NCBI RefSeq assembly: GCF_900102965.1
Contig: NZ_FNGM01000003.1
Location: 445,397-509,396, forward strand
Direction: 5' to 3'
Length of the DNA stretch: 64,000 bases
Source: Paenibacillus jilunlii
GTDB lineage: Bacteria > Bacillota > Bacilli > Paenibacillales > Paenibacillaceae
Shown: positions 62,586-64,000 of the stretch, one piece after another
Position numbering within the stretch: position 1 is the first letter of the stretch
Layout: the number at the start of each line of letters is the position of its first letter
Translations under genes and position numbers: made by a program
Notes under the pieces: generated by a model
Told to the model about the DNA's origin: nothing
Seen by the model: only the letters and a program-made list of their open reading frames with translations
Databases searched by the model: none

Positions 62586-62631
62586 AAACAGGTTTTATTG
62601 TGGTAGTATCTGACCATAATGAAACCTGTTT
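62586..62631 (-). terminator. Terminator after the immunity gene
   Basis: AAACAGGTTT / AAACCTGTTT arms with further pairing in between (ATT.TGGT with ACCA.AAT), then TTTTAC on the minus strand. Confidence 0.7.
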
Positions 62632-62713
62632 CATGCAACGCACTATCGTTAATTTGGATTATTCTTTTCGAGAGTTACTGTACGTAGAGACAAATAACCA
62701 AAATTTACGGGTA

Positions 62714-63181
62714 TTAAATTGCAACATCCTGATAACCTACATTAATTATTTTTTCATTTACGAGACGAAGTCCTAAACCATTTTCAATATCCCAAATGCA
62801 GTCAAAGGTCAGTCCAATATCTCTACCTTCAAAACAATCTGCAAAGGGAATGGTAATACCAACTAAAGTTATTTTTTCTAATAATTGATTAATAGTCTCA
62901 ATTAAAGGATAATTCTCGTTAACTTCCACATCGTAACCGAGTTCATGTCTCTTTTGTATATAATAATCTAAAATTGCTTGTAAAAAGCCTTGCTGTAATT
63001 GATCCCAATTTTGCATCAATGAAGTATAAGATTCATATTGTTCTTCATCAATTTCACCATCTTCTTCACCATCTATCATTATCGATATCTCAGATTCTTT
63101 CCCACAAAAATCGATCGTGGTATCTTTAATCCAACCATACTCATATTCAAGTTCACCAAAAATTGCATCATTTATTTTCAT
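62714..63181 (-). CDS. Probable immunity protein for the adjacent toxin
   Basis: 155 residues, very acidic (GEEDGEIDEEQYESY), as expected of an inhibitor of a basic nuclease. The pattern FGELEYEYGWIKDTTIDFCG and IPFADCFEGRDIGLTFDCIW resembles the DUF6985/DUF2004-type family of toxin-linked proteins. It begins 16 nt after the toxin stop, with GGAGG in front of ATG 63181. Role as immunity protein is inferred from position and charge. Confidence 0.75.
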   Translation of the reverse strand: MKINDAIFGELEYEYGWIKDTTIDFCGKESEISIMIDGEEDGEIDEEQYESYTSLMQNWDQLQQGFLQAILDYYIQKRHELGYDVEVNENYPLIETINQLLEKITLVGITIPFADCFEGRDIGLTFDCIWDIENGLGLRLVNEKIINVGYQDVAI

Positions 63182-63196
63182 TTTAATGTCTCCTCC

Positions 63197-64000
63197 TTAT
63201 TCATTGGCAAATCCTCCGGGTTCAAACGCCCCTGCATTTATCTCTCCTACTCCACCAAGGTGCCCAAATGTACTATTAATTTCTGATGGAACAAGTTGAA
63301 TTGTTTTTACATCATTTAATTCATGCCAAGTTAATTCATTTTGTGTTCGATACCTTTTTATGTCACTTGCCTTAATTGCTCCCGGTTGCATTCCAAACTG
63401 GCGTGCTAACTCAGGTGAACTATTAAGCTGATCAGCTAATTTTTGATCTGCCTGAGCAAAATTAGCTCGTCTAGCTTTTCCTCCATTTTTCCCTGTTCCC
63501 CCTAACATATGGTCGATTTCCACCTGTCCTTTTGCTACAGGTGATAAATCAGGAACTGCATTTTTATAATGGATACCTTCAATACCAGCTTCATCTAGTT
63601 TTTGCTTTACTTTAGGGTCTTGCGGTTGCTTAAGAGTGGCTAGGGATTCACCTCTTTTTCCTTCAAAACCGACTTTTGTATTCATTTCACTTGGTGTTTG
63701 ATTAAACCTTGCTTCATAAGAACTGGCAAATTTAGTTTGCTTGAAGGCAGGCGGTAAATCTGTCCCTGTACCATCAGGAACATTAATACTATCAAAATCA
63801 ATCTTTCCGTCTTTTCTTGCAACTGCAGAATTATAAACATCTATTCTTTCAGAAGTCTTTAAGCCGCTAAGCTTATCTAACTCAGCCTGGGTGCTGATTC
63901 CAGCTTTTCTTCCCTCAAGGCTTTCGACTTCTTCAATCGTTCCGTCAGCCAACAGCACCCAAGGATTAACCTCGCCATAAAGACGGATATGCTTGCCCTT
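63197..64000 (-). CDS. C-terminal part of a polymorphic toxin with HNH-type tip
   Basis: An open minus frame of 267 codons continues beyond the window. The proximal part (YGEVNPWVLLADGTIEEVES) looks like a linker. The tip, about the last 130 residues, carries GQVEIDHMLGGTGKNGGKAR and LTWHELNDVKTIQLVPSE followed by FGHLGG, the arrangement of HNH/Endonuclease VII toxins of the WHH type, here with WHE in place of WHH. It would cut DNA in a competitor cell. The delivery domain lies outside the window. Confidence 0.72.
   Translation of the reverse strand, partial: KGKHIRLYGEVNPWVLLADGTIEEVESLEGRKAGISTQAELDKLSGLKTSERIDVYNSAVARKDGKIDFDSINVPDGTGTDLPPAFKQTKFASSYEARFNQTPSEMNTKVGFEGKRGESLATLKQPQDPKVKQKLDEAGIEGIHYKNAVPDLSPVAKGQVEIDHMLGGTGKNGGKARRANFAQADQKLADQLNSSPELARQFGMQPGAIKASDIKRYRTQNELTWHELNDVKTIQLVPSEINSTFGHLGGVGEINAGAFEPGGFANE

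Overview
The window looks like chromosomal DNA of a spore-forming Bacillota of the Paenibacillus type. This is inferred from the moderate GC, strong GGAGG ribosome binding sites, TTGACA/TATAAT promoters, a class I lysyl-tRNA synthetase behind a T-box, a YtrA-type GntR/ABC operon, an M4 neutral protease, GlnR/TnrA-like boxes and many GNAT, NUDIX and DMT genes. I see no rRNA, tRNA, IS element, prophage or CRISPR array. Most genes lie on the minus strand.

Layout. 1-4.2 kb: an unrecognised protein cut by the window edge, a double GNAT enzyme, a zinc-ribbon protein with a deoxyribosyltransferase/TIR-like C-terminus, a DinB protein and a four-unit palindromic repeat. 4.2-11.4 kb: one translationally coupled peptide-type ABC transporter operon ending in a class V aminotransferase and an amidohydrolase. 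11.5-19.6 kb: HAD phosphatase, MarR regulator, M4 protease with a CRP/FNR-type box at -41.5, a TetR/SDR pair with matching operators, and a YtrA-like GntR/ABC operon. 19.7-25.6 kb: a decayed GNAT gene, HTH-TPR regulator, GH4 glycosidase with divergent AraC, a truncated DedA gene, an Rpn nuclease with a probable internal second product, and a HesB-like protein.

25.7-31.3 kb: nitrite assimilation (nirB, nirD, SUMT for siroheme). The nirB leader contains two hexaloop hairpins and a competing terminator, the signature of ANTAR antitermination. A divergently transcribed ANTAR protein is encoded next to it, followed by a TrpD2-like gene, and GlnR/TnrA-like boxes sit between. 31.4-35.7 kb: a DMT-Crp/Fnr-DMT operon and a NUDIX gene share the same promoter design (GGACATATGTCC at -41.5), then a TetM-like ribosomal protection GTPase. 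35.8-49 kb: a membrane KAP-type P-loop NTPase, a stalk-domain exported protein, several GNATs (one broken), AlaX editing protein, TauE-like permease, amidase, a broken NUDIX gene, an M60 peptidase and a 59-residue protein.

49-61.5 kb: YebC-family protein, T-box-controlled class I LysRS, two Gfo/Idh/MocA oxidoreductases around an AraC regulator, a PadR/BtrH-like pair with a PadR operator over its promoter, an S51 peptidase, a LysR/MetE-like pair and a phosphodiester glycosidase. 61.7-64 kb: the 3' end of a polymorphic toxin gene with an HNH-type tip, its probable immunity gene, and a downstream string of partial genes that may be immunity leftovers.

The best leads are the nir ANTAR leader, the twin Crp/Fnr promoters, the internal start in the rpn gene, the PadR and TetR operator sets, and two candidate defence genes (2071-3000 and 35777-38410). 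All functional statements rest on reading motifs by eye; no database search was possible.
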